From assembly GCA_951640195.1 (NCBI GenBank), contig OX621174.1:1550001-1614000 (forward strand): 64,000 bases of DNA, given 5' to 3'. The notes under the pieces were generated by a model. The model searched no databases. It was not told the DNA's origin and worked only from the letters and a program-made list of their open reading frames with translations. Source of the stretch: Porpolomopsis calyptriformis. Lineage: Eukaryota > Basidiomycota > Agaricomycetes > Agaricales > Hygrophoraceae. Of the stretch, positions 44,904-57,777 are shown in pieces (the first letter of the stretch is position 1; every line of letters starts with the position of its first letter). The translations under genes and the position numbers were made by a program.

Positions 44904-46297
44904 TCAACAAAATTCAACACCTTCCTTGTCCCAGGAGCGCAGTAAGTTAATATCCCTCCTAAAAGAAGCAGGAACGGCTGTGAGACTACGTTAGCAAAGA
45001 AACAAAAGCAACATTAAGCTCCAAGATGCGGGATGAAAATATGGAGAAAGCGAACCTTTGCTGCAGGTGCTCGAGAGCACTTTCAGCCATTTCATTTGCG
45101 GCGTGGTCACGAGCCGCAGCTTTCCCTGCAGCATCCATTGCGAGGGTCCAGGCCTGACATGCAAGTTCATGAGCCTCCTTCCAACCAGGCGTACTCTTTT
45201 TCGAATAACTCTCCATGATGCCCTTTAACACAGAGCGTTGCATATACGCCTCAATTCCAGACTTGTATGCCAGGAGGAAAAAGTAGAACAGGGTCTCGCA
45301 GATAGGTCGTAGGCTGAAAATAAACTTAGCATCTGATGTGCCGTGGTAATCCGCGAGGACGAGTGTTTCGAGTGGTTTGGAGTTGGGAGGGCGAAAGACG
45401 CCGCGAGAAACACACGGTGTGCTCCCGTCGAAAGAGAAGAACTCAAAAGTTGATCCGTCGCACAAAATGCCATAAACCGGGAAAGGGGGAAAACCGAGAC
45501 GATCGTTAGCATAATCACAGGCTGAGGGTTATGGGCGCGAGACATTGATGTAGTGCAATGTCTGATGCATACCATCACATTCGGCTATGACCTGTGCAAT
45601 GGCGTTCAGACGCTCTTCGGCGTTTCCGAGGATGTATTTCACTTCAATGACGAGAATTGCCAGTCCACCAAACACCAAGAAGTGATATTCAATCCTTCCT
45701 GTCGTAGTCACGAGACCAGGTATCATGGACTCTGGAGTATTACGGATGGCTAATTTGAAAAGAGCAATCGTGCGATTGAAAAGCTGGTAGAAGCGTGAGC
45801 GAAGGAGTAGCGAAAGGACACCTTTGAGCACTCACTGGAGCAAGAAACCTCGACCTGGCCTCCTCGTTCTTATGATCGCGAGGTTCTCCGTACTGGTTCA
45901 TGACAATTTCAAGATCCTCTACTATCGATTTAAATAGGGAGGTTGGAATGCGAGCACGACGGATCTCGAATGTTAACATGTCGTAGCCGGCTAACGTGGG
46001 CTCTAGACCGACTCTCGGAGCGATGTCATGATAACTGACTTTGGAGAAGCTGACGTTCAGTCCTTTTTCTGTAAGGGTCATACCAAAAATCAACGCTATG
46101 AAGATACGTCGCGAGGAAGATGACGGACCTTGAAGAAGCAGTAGCAGGTCGCTAATGTCAAAGTCATAACGATTGAACAAGTCAAGTACAGCGAGTTCTG
46201 CACTGCCCTGGGAGGAGATCGCGGAATCGAGGGCATCGATTAATTTGTTTTTGGTGACCTTGATCTCCCCACGTCGTCGCTTTCTAGGGATATTCAT
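44904..46297 (-). CDS. Uncharacterised fungal protein, possible PD-(D/E)XK fold
   Basis: Four exons (46297-45836, 45783-45573, 45521-45056, 44985-44904) give 406 aa. The start MNIPRKRRRGEIKV is basic. The middle contains GRIEYHFLVFGGLAILVIEVKY: an acidic residue in one strand and I-E-V-K in the next, the signature spacing of PD-(D/E)XK nucleases. It is followed by AIAQVIAECD, a helix typical after that core, then YGILCDGSTFEFFSFDG. The C-terminal half is alpha-helical with Ala-rich repeats. This architecture recurs in mushroom hypothetical proteins. The nuclease assignment is inference from motif spacing; no family name is claimed. Confidence 0.72.
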
Positions 46298-46555
46298 CGT
46301 GGTCACTGCCTGTGGATGTTTCAGCTTGTGATAAGATGAATTAGGGGTTAGGTGGCTAACTTTGCCTCGTAGCAAACTGCGCCAGCTTAGCGCCAAAAAG
46401 CTGGCATTGCTGCATTCTGCATTACTGAACAGCAGATGGCGCCTATCGGAGTTTATGTAAACGCTGGGCTGTATATTGTTAGCATTTCCTGATTGAGTGG
46501 GGTTACCGCTACTGGCTTTGTTCCGTGCTACATTTCTCTACTTACGAACTCGACA

Positions 46556-48924
46556 ATGGTGACTTGTTTGGCGGATAACACTGAAGCCATCGACCAAAGC
46601 TCATTCTGGGATTTTGATGACGCCCTCACTTGGGACCATCATCGTATTGGATGGCTTATCGCTGGCGTGTGCTCCGTTGTGGTAAGATCGCACCGTGTTA
46701 TTGAGCGCGCTAATGGTTAAACGCTTTATTTGGTTGTAGACACTCCTCATCTCAGTTATTAGCGTTGTGCGGCATTCCAGGTACAGTGTCAAGCCTTGGG
46801 ACGTCTCATGTTCCCGCCTAATGCTTTTCGGTCTGCGAGAACAGGAGTTACCGAAATCCGAGACAACAACGGCAGATGTATGCTTCACGATTCATTCATT
46901 GCATGAGCGGTAACCTGGCTCACTGTCATTTACGCCAGCCTGCGAATCCTGTACATGCCTCCGGTCTATGCGATAATCTCGTTTTTCTCTTACCGATTCT
47001 TTCGCGAATACACCTATTATTCTCTCATTGAGGCCGGTTAGTTCTGTTCCCCCCCCGCCCAGTTCTCTTTCATGCATCTCATACATCATGTCTACAGCCT
47101 ACGAGGTTTGGACCCCATCTTGAATAAGTTCCCCGAGTGACTAATTCTTCAGTTTAGGCCGTAACCCTCAGCGCCTTCCTGTGAGCGGTCTTTCTACTCT
47201 TCGCTCGAGCCACTCAATGCCACTTTCTTCAGTCTGCTGTTGATCGACTATGTCGCGGATACAGCCTCGGGCCACGTTGCGGAGCTTGCTATACTCCGTA
47301 AAGACAAGAGACCGCTTCCTATGCCTGTTCGTGTCTTGTTTACGTTAATTTTTCCTTTCGCCTGACTTAAACTGCCTAGTTCTGTTGCTGGCGATATCGT
47401 CCTACAAAGGTGAGCGAATACGTTTAATTTTGCTTCGTATCCTGACATACTTCGCCTACCAGCCTTACTTCATGTATACTGTCAAGGTATACTCTTCCCC
47501 CATTCTATGATAACACATATATCTAACTTTTTCATCAAACAGTGGTCTGTTTTGCAATACGTTATAGTCCGACCGCGTAAGTCCCTTGTATGCACCCGCA
47601 AGAGCACCATTTACTTTCCTTGTCTAACTTTCACTCAATGCTACCTAGTGGCATCTCTAGCCGGCATCATCACACAGGCGTTGGGTGTTCTGTGTAGTGG
47701 CGGCGGCTTCAACCCGCATTTCGCCAGCGTGTATCTAGCGGCTATCGATTTTGTCTCTATCAGGTGAATTCTTCTACTGTTATTCCCGCACCTGAGGCCG
47801 TATCTTTCCACGCTCAACTTGATCTCAAGAATACCAGCTAACTCTTTGCCTCTCATCAAGTGTTGCCTTGTACGGTCTCCTCCTCTTCTACGGCCTCACA
47901 AAAGACGAGCTCGTTGGCCGTCGTCCACTTGCCAAGTTTCTTTGCATCAAGCTTATTGTCATGTTTACTTTTTACCAAGCATTTGTGGTGGGTCTTCCCT
48001 TGTCCTGGGACTTTACAATGCCGTGCTTCTCACAGATCGCCCCCCTTAACCCTCATAGATTAAAGCGTTAGAGGGCAGAGTCATCCACGGTACCATCTTC
48101 TTTTCCAAATGTTGATAATTGTCGGTTTTGACGACTTTGCGCTCAGCAACGGAGTACTGGACGGCCACCAACATTGCGGATGGCCTCAACGCTCTCGCTA
48201 TATGCATGGAGGTGTGCCACATTCTCCAGTTGCGTTTATATGTCGCTCATCCCTTTCTCGCACCTGCAGATGGTCATATTCTCCTCTTTGATGTTGTGGG
48301 CCTATCCGGCAGGAGAGTACAAGCAGGAGGGTGCGTCGCCAACAAGTATCTGGCGCCCTCTGTGGGATAGGTTCGTTTCCTCTCAACACTCTCTCAAACG
48401 TCACACTAAACCCACCTGGAATGAACAACAGCATCAACTACTGTATGTCTCACCCCCCACACTCATCCATAAACTAACACAGTGACTTCCGCACCCACCA
48501 CTCAACCCCAGCCGACTTCTTTTATGAAATCGCCGGCTCTCTCGGCTTCTTTGCCGACTTCGTCCGTGGCAAACCGTACGCACACAGCCACAAGCTCCCC
48601 AACGACGACAGTTCGGGGAACATCAAGATGGACTTTGGCCGGGCGTTCGGTCTCGACCGAACCGGGAGCTCCTTCACCACCGCCACTACCTCTAACCCCA
48701 TGCGAGGCCGCAAGGCTAGTGGCGGAGGAGGCGCAACGGAGCATTCACATGCGCCAGACACGACGCGTAAGTTACACCATCCCCCCCCCTTTCGCTCCTG
48801 ATTGTCATGGAATGATCATGAGCGATCTTGACTGATTCATTCTTTCGCTTTAGCATTTGCTCCTTCAAATTCTGTGCATGAACCCGAGGGTTATCTGCAG
48901 TTGCCTCGTCGGGAAGTGGGATAA
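46556..48924 (+). CDS. TMEM184/organic solute transporter alpha-like membrane protein (DUF300)
   Basis: Intron-rich (about 15 introns). Conserved pieces in order: HRIGWLIAG, RILYMPPVYAIISFF, SYRFFREYTYYSLIE, LLLIDYVADTASGH, KRPLPMPFCCWRY, KWSVLQYVIVRPLASLAG, FVSISVALYGLLLFYGL, AKFLCIKLIVMFTFYQ, ALEGRVIH, EYWTATNIADGLNAL and FSSLMLWAYPAGEYK. Seven predicted membrane helices fit the family. Micro-exons of 8 nt (47098-47105) and 23 nt (47158-47180) are required to keep the frame. The tail is hydrophilic (KMDFGRAFGLDRTGS) and ends at TAA 48922-48924. Around 48370-48481 a conserved INY piece (about 48432-48441) cannot be joined in phase, so splicing there is uncertain. The yeast/mammalian members sit in endomembranes; substrate unknown. 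Confidence 0.85.
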
Positions 48925-49601
48925 GTTTTTTTTTCTCTCGTTTTATTTCACTCTCTATCGCTTCTAAATTCTCTCTATCTATGAAAATCGGAGGAACCAC
49001 CAGCTGTGATCTGATAACCCGTCTGACTTGTTGGAAAACGGAGGGATAAATCACTTGCTCATGGATACCATGTAGTCTTATATTATAATTCAGTTCTGCG
49101 CCAATTATTAATAACCTTCGTTTGGGATAAAAATCGGCTATATTCACTAAAATTCATACGTGTAATTTGCACCAAGCGCTGCCGGGCCATAGGCCCTTGC
49201 CAGCCTTGACAAGGGCTGGCACCAGGCAGACAGGGGAAGTAAACAATGAGCGAGAGGGTATGTATGTACGAACGTGTGCCGATCATTTTGTCGTGTAGTG
49301 TATAATAATTGAGAACCAATAAACAAAAAAAAGAGATGAGAGAACACAGTATATAACCGGTATCGGTACGTCGGCTTGGCTAGTTTGGTTAATGGTAGAG
49401 TCAGTCAGGAAAGAAGGAACAGGAAAGAAGGTTTACATCATATACGGCACGGGATAAATATCCAATACTGACACAAGCTAGCAGAGATTATATGAAGGCA
49501 GGAGAATCGACACGCTGCCTCCTGTTTTTGCTAATCTCGCAAGCCACCAAGAAGAAAGAAAGAAAGAAAAAAAAGGAGAAAAAGAGTCCCATTGGTGACG
49601 C
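48925..49601. other. Intergenic between convergent genes
   Basis: 677 bp without a supported gene. A purine microsatellite (AAGA/A-rich) lies at about 49551-49580, inside the probable 3' UTR of the minus-strand gene. Confidence 0.4.
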
Positions 49602-51291
49602 TCATTCGGCAGTGCCAATGTAAGCATTGTAAGCATCTTCCTCAGTTCCGCTGTACCGGCTATTGACAGTGTACGATTCGCTCATCCTATACGCCAGTCC
49701 GTGTGTCTGCGCCGGAGGAGTGGGTGGAGGCGGGGGCATGGGGGGAACGGGGGGGGTATAGAGTGTGCGTATCCCGTTACCGTTGTAGTTGGCAACTGGA
49801 GTAGGGTAGGTCACGGTAGTATTGTGACCGGGGGCGATGGATCGACGCTCGGCGTACGCGCGTAACATTTCGTCAGGGGACATGACGTTCGCGGGCATCG
49901 GTTGCATAGGCATCATTCCGACGGGGGACTTGGTAAGAACAGGGGGAGGATGAGGTGTTTGGGGGGTAGTGGGTGCATCGAACAGGTAATCGTTTTCGTC
50001 CTGGTCTCCAGTATCGCCACCGGTACGCATGACTACAGAACCAGATTAAAACAAATTTAATTTGAAGGAGGAAAAAAACCACAAAAACGTACGGCTAAGG
50101 GCAGGCATAACTTCGTCGACGCCCGGGTTCAGGTTGTGTTGTTGGCCAGAGATGCGGGCGCGGATATCCTCCGGAGTGAGTGTAAGTGGACCTTGGGTCT
50201 GGGTGGGTGACATTGTGCCTGGTGTGTTCGCCTCGGAAGATGCCTTGCGGGGAAGGTCGGGTAGGGGTGGAGCGAAAGAGGAATGGAATGCGCGGCTAAC
50301 AACGGTGCGACGAGATTCCGAGGACGGGCGAGGATCAGCGGCGAATGAGACGCGAGAAACGCGGTCTCCGAATGCGGAATGGCGGGGGCCAGGACGGACT
50401 TGGCTCATAGTCGGACCATTTAAAATGATGCCAGAGTTCTCGTGACTGTAGAAACCCATAGCACCGAGGCCAGCCTGACCGCCATCAACGGTAGCGGTGC
50501 TTGAAGGGCGAACGGCACCAAAGGAGAAGGTGGAGGCACGATTCCCTACCATGCTATTGCGAATGGCTGCGGCAGCACCGGCAGGAGACATGGATTTCCA
50601 ATCGGTGGAGATGGTAGACATGCGCTGGTCAATGGCCATGCTGAATCGTTTGGTCTGCTCCTTGCCCTTGAGACGATTCCACCTGACGTAAGCAGCGATA
50701 ACGAGGGCAAGGATGAGGAGAGGCATGATGACGGCGGCCGCAATTCTACCCGAACTGAGAGGCTTTTTGATGGCGCCCATATTATTGACCGCTGTGATTC
50801 CGGAACCCTGACTGGGTTTGTTGTTTGCAGGACCACTGTAAGTTGCGGTGAATACGGGGCCAGCGGGGAATGGGCTAAGGAAAGGTGGGGTGCCGGAAGC
50901 GACTATAGAGAGTTGAAGGATGATACTTGAGGAGGAGTTCCACCACTGGGGGAGGATGGTCGCATTGTAAAAACCGTTTGCGAAATTTACGGTTTGCCAC
51001 ATATGAAGCTGGGACTGATTTGAACCTGGAGCATAAAGGTAAATGTCAACGGCGGGGGAGGACAAGCATGTAGTGTCCCAAGCGATGTTCAAGGGCAAAG
51101 AGCTGTTGAGTGATTGACCGTTTACGGGGTTCTTGTAAAAGCCGCCGGTGGTGCAACCTGGATGGAGCGGAATGAGCGGGATGTTTGCTTGGATTAGTTA
51201 AGAACCCACCAGGGTCCGGAGTGGCTCGCTTGGCGTTATGGTGAGAGGCGCCTGCATGGCCGATACGAAACGGGGTGAGGGATCTGGTCAT
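49602..51291 (-). CDS. Single-pass membrane protein with Ser/Thr-rich ectodomain
   Basis: Three exons (51291-51210, 51157-50093, 50032-49602) give 525 aa. The ectodomain (about residues 25-190) has CTTGGFY...SLPLNIAWDTTCL and several N-x-S/T sites. One transmembrane helix (about residues 195-220: IAAAVIMPLLILALVIAAYV) is followed by a basic RWNRLKGK stop-transfer. The cytoplasmic tail has a block conserved in basidiomycetes (MSTISTDWKSM) and ends Pro-rich (VPPMPPPPPTPP). No classical signal peptide is seen at the chosen ATG; an upstream in-frame TTG-initiated extension (to 51462) would be hydrophobic, so the true start is uncertain. A plasma-membrane sensor or adaptor role is possible but unproven. 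Confidence 0.75.
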
Positions 51292-51509
51292 GAGTTGGAC
51301 GTCCTGAGTTGAGTAAAAGAGTGTGTCCGCAGAGGATTGCGGGATGGAAGAGAAAAAAAGAGAGGAAGGGGGAAGGAGGTACAAGGGGAGGACGAGGATG
51401 AGACAGGAGCGAACGAAAAGCGGTGTGAAGATAAAAAAAGTTGATGGGAGCGAGGTTGACAACGACTGAGTTTAAATTTCTGTACTCTAAATTACACTGA
51501 TTTCCAATT

Positions 51510-54500
51510 TTAGCAAACTAATTTCTCAATCCCTTCAGGAATCTGCGACATTTATCAGCACAACACACACAGCTTGATGAATCTGAAACTGGCTGACCTT
51601 CCACCCATGAAAGTTGGCTGCCCTCTTGTATCCTTCCAGTGCTTCATGAACTTGGTACGCCCTACCATTTGTCATCAGCGCATCATCCTTGCACTCTCGA
51701 AAGACATCACTCACTTGTCCCAATTCCTCGCTAGTCTTGCCGGTCTTGGATCTAAATTTGAGATGGCCAGTTTCACCTGGAGAAGGATGGCAGCTATGCT
51801 AAAATTCCAAAACAATCTTCCCAAAACTAGTTCTCGTTTGAAATTGACTGTCCTCACCTGTAGCTTGGAAGCCATCCTAAACACGTGAAAGCAGAATCAG
51901 CTTGCAGTAAAATAGAATGCAAAAAGTATCACCATCCGAAGTCAACAAATCCATGCAAATCGATCCTCCTGTCAATAAGCATCAGTCTCTCCAATATATT
52001 CAAATATAATCAAGCTACAACCTCCCGTAACGTGGCCCCCTCCACCTTGGATGAACGGTAAAAAGCGCGGTGTGATGATCCTGAAGAACGGCGGGGCAAG
52101 TGGAAACGATGGCGGGAACCGTATCTCAAATACAATTGAATTGATACTCCTAGCATACAATCAACAATGAAAGACAAAAAACAAATCAAAGTTCGACTGC
52201 ATACCTAGCCATCATATCCTTTGCAATTGGCAACTCAGCATCAAATGAATGAAGCTCTACAATCCACTGGAACAAGTTATCCCCAACCTGCTCAGGCGGC
52301 ACATACCATCCCAATGCGGCCAAACTTTTCGCAGCCTTCTGCTCCTTCAACATCGCTCTCAACTCCCTCTGTACCGCCATTGTTGCCGAGGGTGTAGACT
52401 CCAGTGGGGGCGGCATAACATGCATGATGCTTGCCCTTACCCACTCTATATCTGGTGTCCAATCCCCTTTTACTCTTGGTTCCGGCAACCTATCCTCATC
52501 GCTTTCCATATCTTGGTCTGCTGATAGCTGGGCCTCAAATACTTCCCTGTCCTCCTCATCCAGGTCCTCTTCCATAAACTCATTCTGCTGGGCAGCAAGC
52601 AGCTTCTCCAACTGGTAAGATGGTAGCGGGATCTCAATGTTGGTGTTCCCCCTCTTGGTACCTGTCAAAGTTATGGGGTGTGCTGGATCGAGCTTTACGG
52701 ATCGAATTTTTAACTTCTTCTCCTTTTCTTTCCTGCCAGATGGCTCTCCAATATAAAGGTCACTGCCAAGCCTGCTGCGTACAAGCAAATACCGACTTGA
52801 AGCCATCCCAATCAATCCTGATATGAAGCATAGTTGAGAGAACCTACCACACGATCCAATGCGTGTGTCCAACCACGAAATATGGGTTGCTGCTCACGAA
52901 CTGACTGGGTAGATTTACAATCTCTGCTAGCGCCACACAACTGGTCGGTACAATCTTGCTTTTCTCCCATGATTTCTGGCTAGCCAATGCATAAGAATTC
53001 ATCGAGAGAGATCCATCCTTGGCAAGGTAGACTCCTGTCGGACCAGTTTATTATTAATCATGGTTCATAGGATGCATTTACCATGTCCATGCGACCGTCC
53101 ATGCACGATGGTCTTATACCACAGTCCATGCCGAATAATCTGAAACCAGAAATTAAATACAACAATATTTGATATCACGCATGACTAAACGCACCGAGTG
53201 CCAGTTCTTCAGCGGAGATCCATGAAATGCCTAATATAACCGTCAGTGGGAAGCATGCAACGTGGCTCCCCGGTGCCAACACGCACATAAAGCGAGGGAT
53301 ACGTCCTTGCATTAAAATCAATCTTCTGAGCATCGGCAATAGCTGTCTTGAACTTGGCTTCAGCATCAGGAGCCCCCACACTGAAGCGGAACTGCATCCA
53401 TTCATAATCTAAGGGATAAAAAGAAATATTAGCCAGCCACATCATGCAAGTCAAGAGGAAGGTACCAATGTTCTGCACTCGCTCTTCCTCTGTGCCAATC
53501 TCCTCCAAATACGCTGTACAGGATGCTACACACCTGTATAACCAACACCATGGTGGATAAGCTAATCTTGCAAACAAGAAAACACGAGAGTGTGACGTGC
53601 CACCGGAGAATAGACCAAGCGGAGGGCAAAATTGTCGCGTCCATCTCCTTGAGTTTTGGCTTCGACTTGCCTGCTTTTTTCCTCTCCAAGTGCCTTTTCA
53701 TTTCGCTAATCTAAACCCAACACAGTCAAATGTAACACATAAGACCACAAGTATCCACAGGATTAACAAACTAGACTCACAGCTGGGAGCGAATTAATAA
53801 GTTCCACAATAGATGCTCGCATCTTTCGCCAAAAAAAAAAAAGCGTTTCATTTTCCTCAAAATACGAATGCAAAAAAAGTGTCACACCTGCTGTATATTT
53901 AGATCATCGAAATCGCACAACCCATCCTCCCCTACTTTCAGAGAGGCTGGATCTGGTGCGCGGACCCGCAATCCCATGCCTGTAGGGAGCGGCTCATCGA
54001 GAACCTCTTCGGCTGCTGCTACATAGGCAAGGGACACAAGAAGGTCGACTGTTGCAGGATTAGTGAGGATCTCGTACTATAGATGGTACACCGGCCCGAT
54101 CAATAAAGATATCCCAGAGAGATGGAGCAGGACCGACCTCAAGCGATGGCCCATGATTCAGCGAGTAATACTGGTACACGCACAATTTCGAATCACACAC
54201 ATATGGCTTGAGCACCTCGAAATCTGTGTTAATGGGATTGTAGCACACAAGGCAGTACCGAGTGCAAAGCTATAAGATGGGTTTCCGTGATTGATATTTG
54301 CGGAGGAAGAACAGTAGTTTGAGTGCTTACAGTAAGGCGGCGCAAGAGATAACAAAATGCAGTCAGTGGAAAGTTGATTCCCATTGCGGAGTCCTGGCCG
54401 AGAAGTGGATCTGGAGGAAGATTGTACGTCCGCGAAAGGTTCACTTCTATCTTATCCGCATTGCTCAATTCCTATCTCAACGTGAGAATCGGAAATACCA

Positions 54501-56142
54501 CACAGGGATATTACCCACCAGGTTCATCGTGTCAAAGATGTCTTCTGGCCGCATCTGTGACCTTTCCACCTCCGAATAAAGTGTCTCCGCTCCCGCCCAG
54601 CCAAGTCCAAATTTCTTTCGAAACTGGATAACTTTTAATAGCGCGTGATTCATCAACGACTCCAATGAGCTGCTCAAACTAAATCCATCAAACCTCCCCA
54701 TACTATCAGTCTCTTCCATAACCTCTCTTCTTTGGTCCTGGTTCTCCTCTGGAGCTGCCTCCACTCCCGTCTGATTCCACAACTCATCCTCTGCATCGGC
54801 TCCGATCCACCCAAATGTCCTCATGGCATCTGCAACCTCCTCTTTCCCAGGTTTGTACCTCCTACTAAGCCCAACCTTGAACCGCAACCCAGCCCCATAC
54901 CGAACAGCATCCTCCGTATATGTCCCATCTGGCTTTATGGGGGGGTAGGTTCCTCGAAAACCAGAGATGAAGAGCGTGAGGTGCTGCGTGCGCAATAGTA
55001 GATGTCTGTCCCATGCCATCAATGCGCGCGGGGGAATGGAATTTGCCAGAGTTGCAATGGGGAGGGAAACGGAGATCCCAAAGTCATCTGCACCAAAGCC
55101 AATGTAACCTGGGCGATATTCTGCTCCGACAGTTTCAATGAAGTCTCTAAGGAAGATCCTCAGTAAGGTCTTATTTATGACATCGGGCAGGAGAGGCAGG
55201 GGAGAAGCGAACCGTTTGAGACATCCCATTTGTTTGGTACCATTTCCAGGATTACTGGCTGCCCCAAAGTTGTCATCATAATCGTAATCATCAAAATCCC
55301 CGTCCTCATTCTCATCCTCGTCTTCATCCATGTCTTGCGACTTGTGTCCCTGCTCAGTAGTCTGGTTCACAGCCATCCAAAGGGCATTCAACAACCTCTT
55401 GATCGCATCTAGTATAGGTCGTGATGGCCCAGAGGATACACCATCTATTACTTCTAGAAGATGAGGGGGGACATCCGTGTCAGAGGAGAAAGAGAAATAT
55501 GTATGACGGTCCGGATATTCGGATGTATCTGATGCTCTCGGTATTTAAAAAATCTCAGGTTAAGAAATAGGGGTGAAAGAGCATACCCGACACAAGAAGA
55601 TTGACAGTGATAACATGATGCCCATTTTCATCTACAACTTCGAAGAGCATGGAACCTTCTTCGTCCCCAGCACGAAACCCTACACGCACGTACGCGTGAG
55701 CCAACATCCTAAGAGAATCAACAAAGACACAAGAAAGAAACGCACTTTGGGCACTCATCCCAGGCAGATGTACGCAGAACCCGTTCTTGCACTCCTCCCT
55801 CATATCAGCGAGGTCGGCTGAGAACCGTTTCCGGCCTTTGAGATGAGTATTCGGTGTCTTGGCCGGCGACACTGTCAGGAAAATATGAAATCATGACCAA
55901 AATCGTAGCGAACGAGCCTTTTCCTCGTGGCCAACACCAATCCACGTTCGGAATCGACACAGGACCCACTCAATACGTATCAAAGGTGGCCAGAATGATA
56001 GGTTCGTTGGATATGGATTATAGAGTGAAACACTCAACGTACCCAAGCCAGTCTTTTGACGCTTTACTACTACAGCATCCTCAGAATCGGAACCGTGAAC
56101 GGAAATAACTTCACGAGACAAGTGCTTCTGCTTGGGAGACAT
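51510..56142 (-). CDS. PARP-UBC fusion protein (ADP-ribosyltransferase with E2-like domain)
   Basis: A large multi-exon gene. ATG 56142 (MSPKQKHLSREV), then an exon resuming at about 55873 (SPAKTPNTHLKGRKRF). Long exons cover about 55480-54540 (ISGFRGTYPP; SLSSSLESL). A Cys motif CLVC...KPYVCDSKLC lies near 54200-54260. The PARP catalytic core spans about 53250-52800: YPSLY, FHGSPLKNWHSI (His), GVYLAKDGSLSMNSYA (Tyr) and CRYLLV. A long acidic exon (52810-52200) follows, then a UBC-like fold: VFEIRFPPSFPLAPPFFRI, FIQGGGGHVTGG, SICMDLLTSDGW (the C of the E2-type active-site region), LLQVKLAISNLDPRPARL and KRAANFHGWKIPEG, ending at TAA 51510-51512. PARP transfers ADP-ribose; UBC folds pass ubiquitin. 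The target is unknown. A poly-A run in an intron at about 53830 is notable. Confidence 0.83.
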
Positions 56143-56425
56143 AAAATTAGTAAAAAGGCGGCGATGATTTGGTCAGGGATTAACAGACAGACGCCCGAGC
56201 CACCCATCATATTGATTGAGGCATGAGTCACACCGTTTAGGAGTGAAGGTCACTCAAACAAATAAATCGTAAGAATATCAGCAATAGCAACACCTAGAGA
56301 CTTATTAATAATGCTGAAAGAGAAAAGAACTAGAACCCCCCTATAGTTTACGAAAATACAGGTTCATGTGTGCAAAATCAAGGATAACGATAGGGCGATT
56401 CCCTCTACAAAAAAAATTCACGACC
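56143..56425. other. Intergenic, A+T-rich
   Basis: 283 bp upstream of the PARP-UBC gene; no ORF or clear TATA. Confidence 0.4.
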
Positions 56426-57777
56426 TCCGTTTGCAACAAGGTTGTCTGGTGGATGAGAGACCGGAATCCAGCAAACGCGCCGATTCCGCATAATTGAGTG
56501 GACTCGTCTTCCACGATATAACCAACTGTTCAACTTGAGCCCCCGGTAGGCAACGAGTTCTGGGATGAACTGCGACTGCCCATGTACGCAGCGGGAATTG
56601 GAGGGCATTTAATTGTGCACCTCGCTCACTGTATCCCACAGGCAAACAGTATTGTCGAGGCATCCGGACACGATACCCGTGCCTGTGGGATACAGTGAAA
56701 GAGTTACACAATTGAATGCCCTCCAGTTCGAGGAAAATGTAAAGGTTTGTGCCCAGTGGGAATGTCCGTTGATGGTGTTCAGATGATCATCGCTAACTGC
56801 ATCCTGCAGGCGAACAGTTTTGTTGCAGAGTCCAGACACGAACCACATTCCATCAAATTGAGAATGTGACAGATCCGATTGCACCCGATCGGAATGTCTC
56901 TCAAGGGTGTTCGAATGTGCCCTGCTGACTGCACCCCACAGCCGAACAGCGTTCTAGCCAGACACGCTCGCCATCGGGGAGAATGCGAGCGATCGTACCC
57001 AGTAGGAACGTCCCTCGAGGGCACTCAGATGCGCACCATCGACTATGTCCCACAGCCGAACCGTGTTCTCGCCGGACCCAGACACGATACGCGTGCCCTC
57101 TGAGGAGAATGGAACTGACTCAACTCCATTGGAATGTTCCTCCATTATCCTTGGCATAGATTCCATATCTCGCCCAATCCTTGAGCTATTTACATGGGAA
57201 CGTCCAGGTCTCCCATATATCTTTTCATCGAGGTTTCCTGAGAGGGGGGCAATCCCTTTCAGAATAATATAACTTTGCCGTTAAACGGAGTTTTGTCGAT
57301 AGATCGTGTGTGCTATCGACGCCTAATTCCATTTCGTGCAAAATGTATCGCCAAGCGACCGAGTTCAATTGGCCTGGTTTGAAGAATAGTAATATGACTT
57401 TCCGGCCGACTTGTTGCCAAGAACTTCAACAGGGCGATAAGATGAGTGAGGTCATCCCAGTCTCTGCATTCGTTGCGTGCGTCCGCTACAAGGCAAGGCA
57501 CAAAGAGGTTCTCTGATGAGCTCTTCAAGTTGATATGGAGATGTGGTTTCATAGCACGAGCAACCCCAGTTCTAAGCAAAACGTTGGAGATCCCGAGCTG
57601 GTGAACCCGCGGGTTGCCGCAATCCGCGAGCAGGGGCAGCTCGCCAAGCACACACGTTCCATACGGTTCCGCAACGGTGTAGGCAATCATCATTTTCTCT
57701 GTCCAGCTGCTCCGTTGATCCATCCGCCGCAACGTATTGCTTTCACTAGGCCGATACCAATCCAGCTAAAAATTTGA
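56426..57777 (-). pseudogene. NACHT-WD40 (NWD-type NLR) pseudogene fragment
   Basis: The minus strand from about 57732 to 57313 preserves part of a NACHT NTPase: a Walker-B-like PCLVADARNECRDWDD (DALDE expected) and FLATSRPESHITI (sensor with TSRPE). From 57164 to 56610 three to four degenerate WD40 units follow: FSSEGTRIVSGSGENTVRLWD, FVSGLCNKTVRLQD, GIVSGCLDNTVCLWD (each shortened or mutated). Frames shift between units, the P-loop region is absent and the NACHT and WD40 parts directly adjoin, so most of the gene is deleted. Complete genes of this class act in non-self recognition in fungi. Confidence 0.8.

Noticed and set aside
49551..49580. AAGA-type microsatellite as a functional element
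   Set aside because: Short, simple purine repeat in a probable 3' UTR; nothing beyond low complexity.
50062..50445. Plus-strand ORF opposite the single-pass membrane protein
   Set aside because: Lies wholly within the large exon of the minus-strand gene, whose motifs and phases are convincing.
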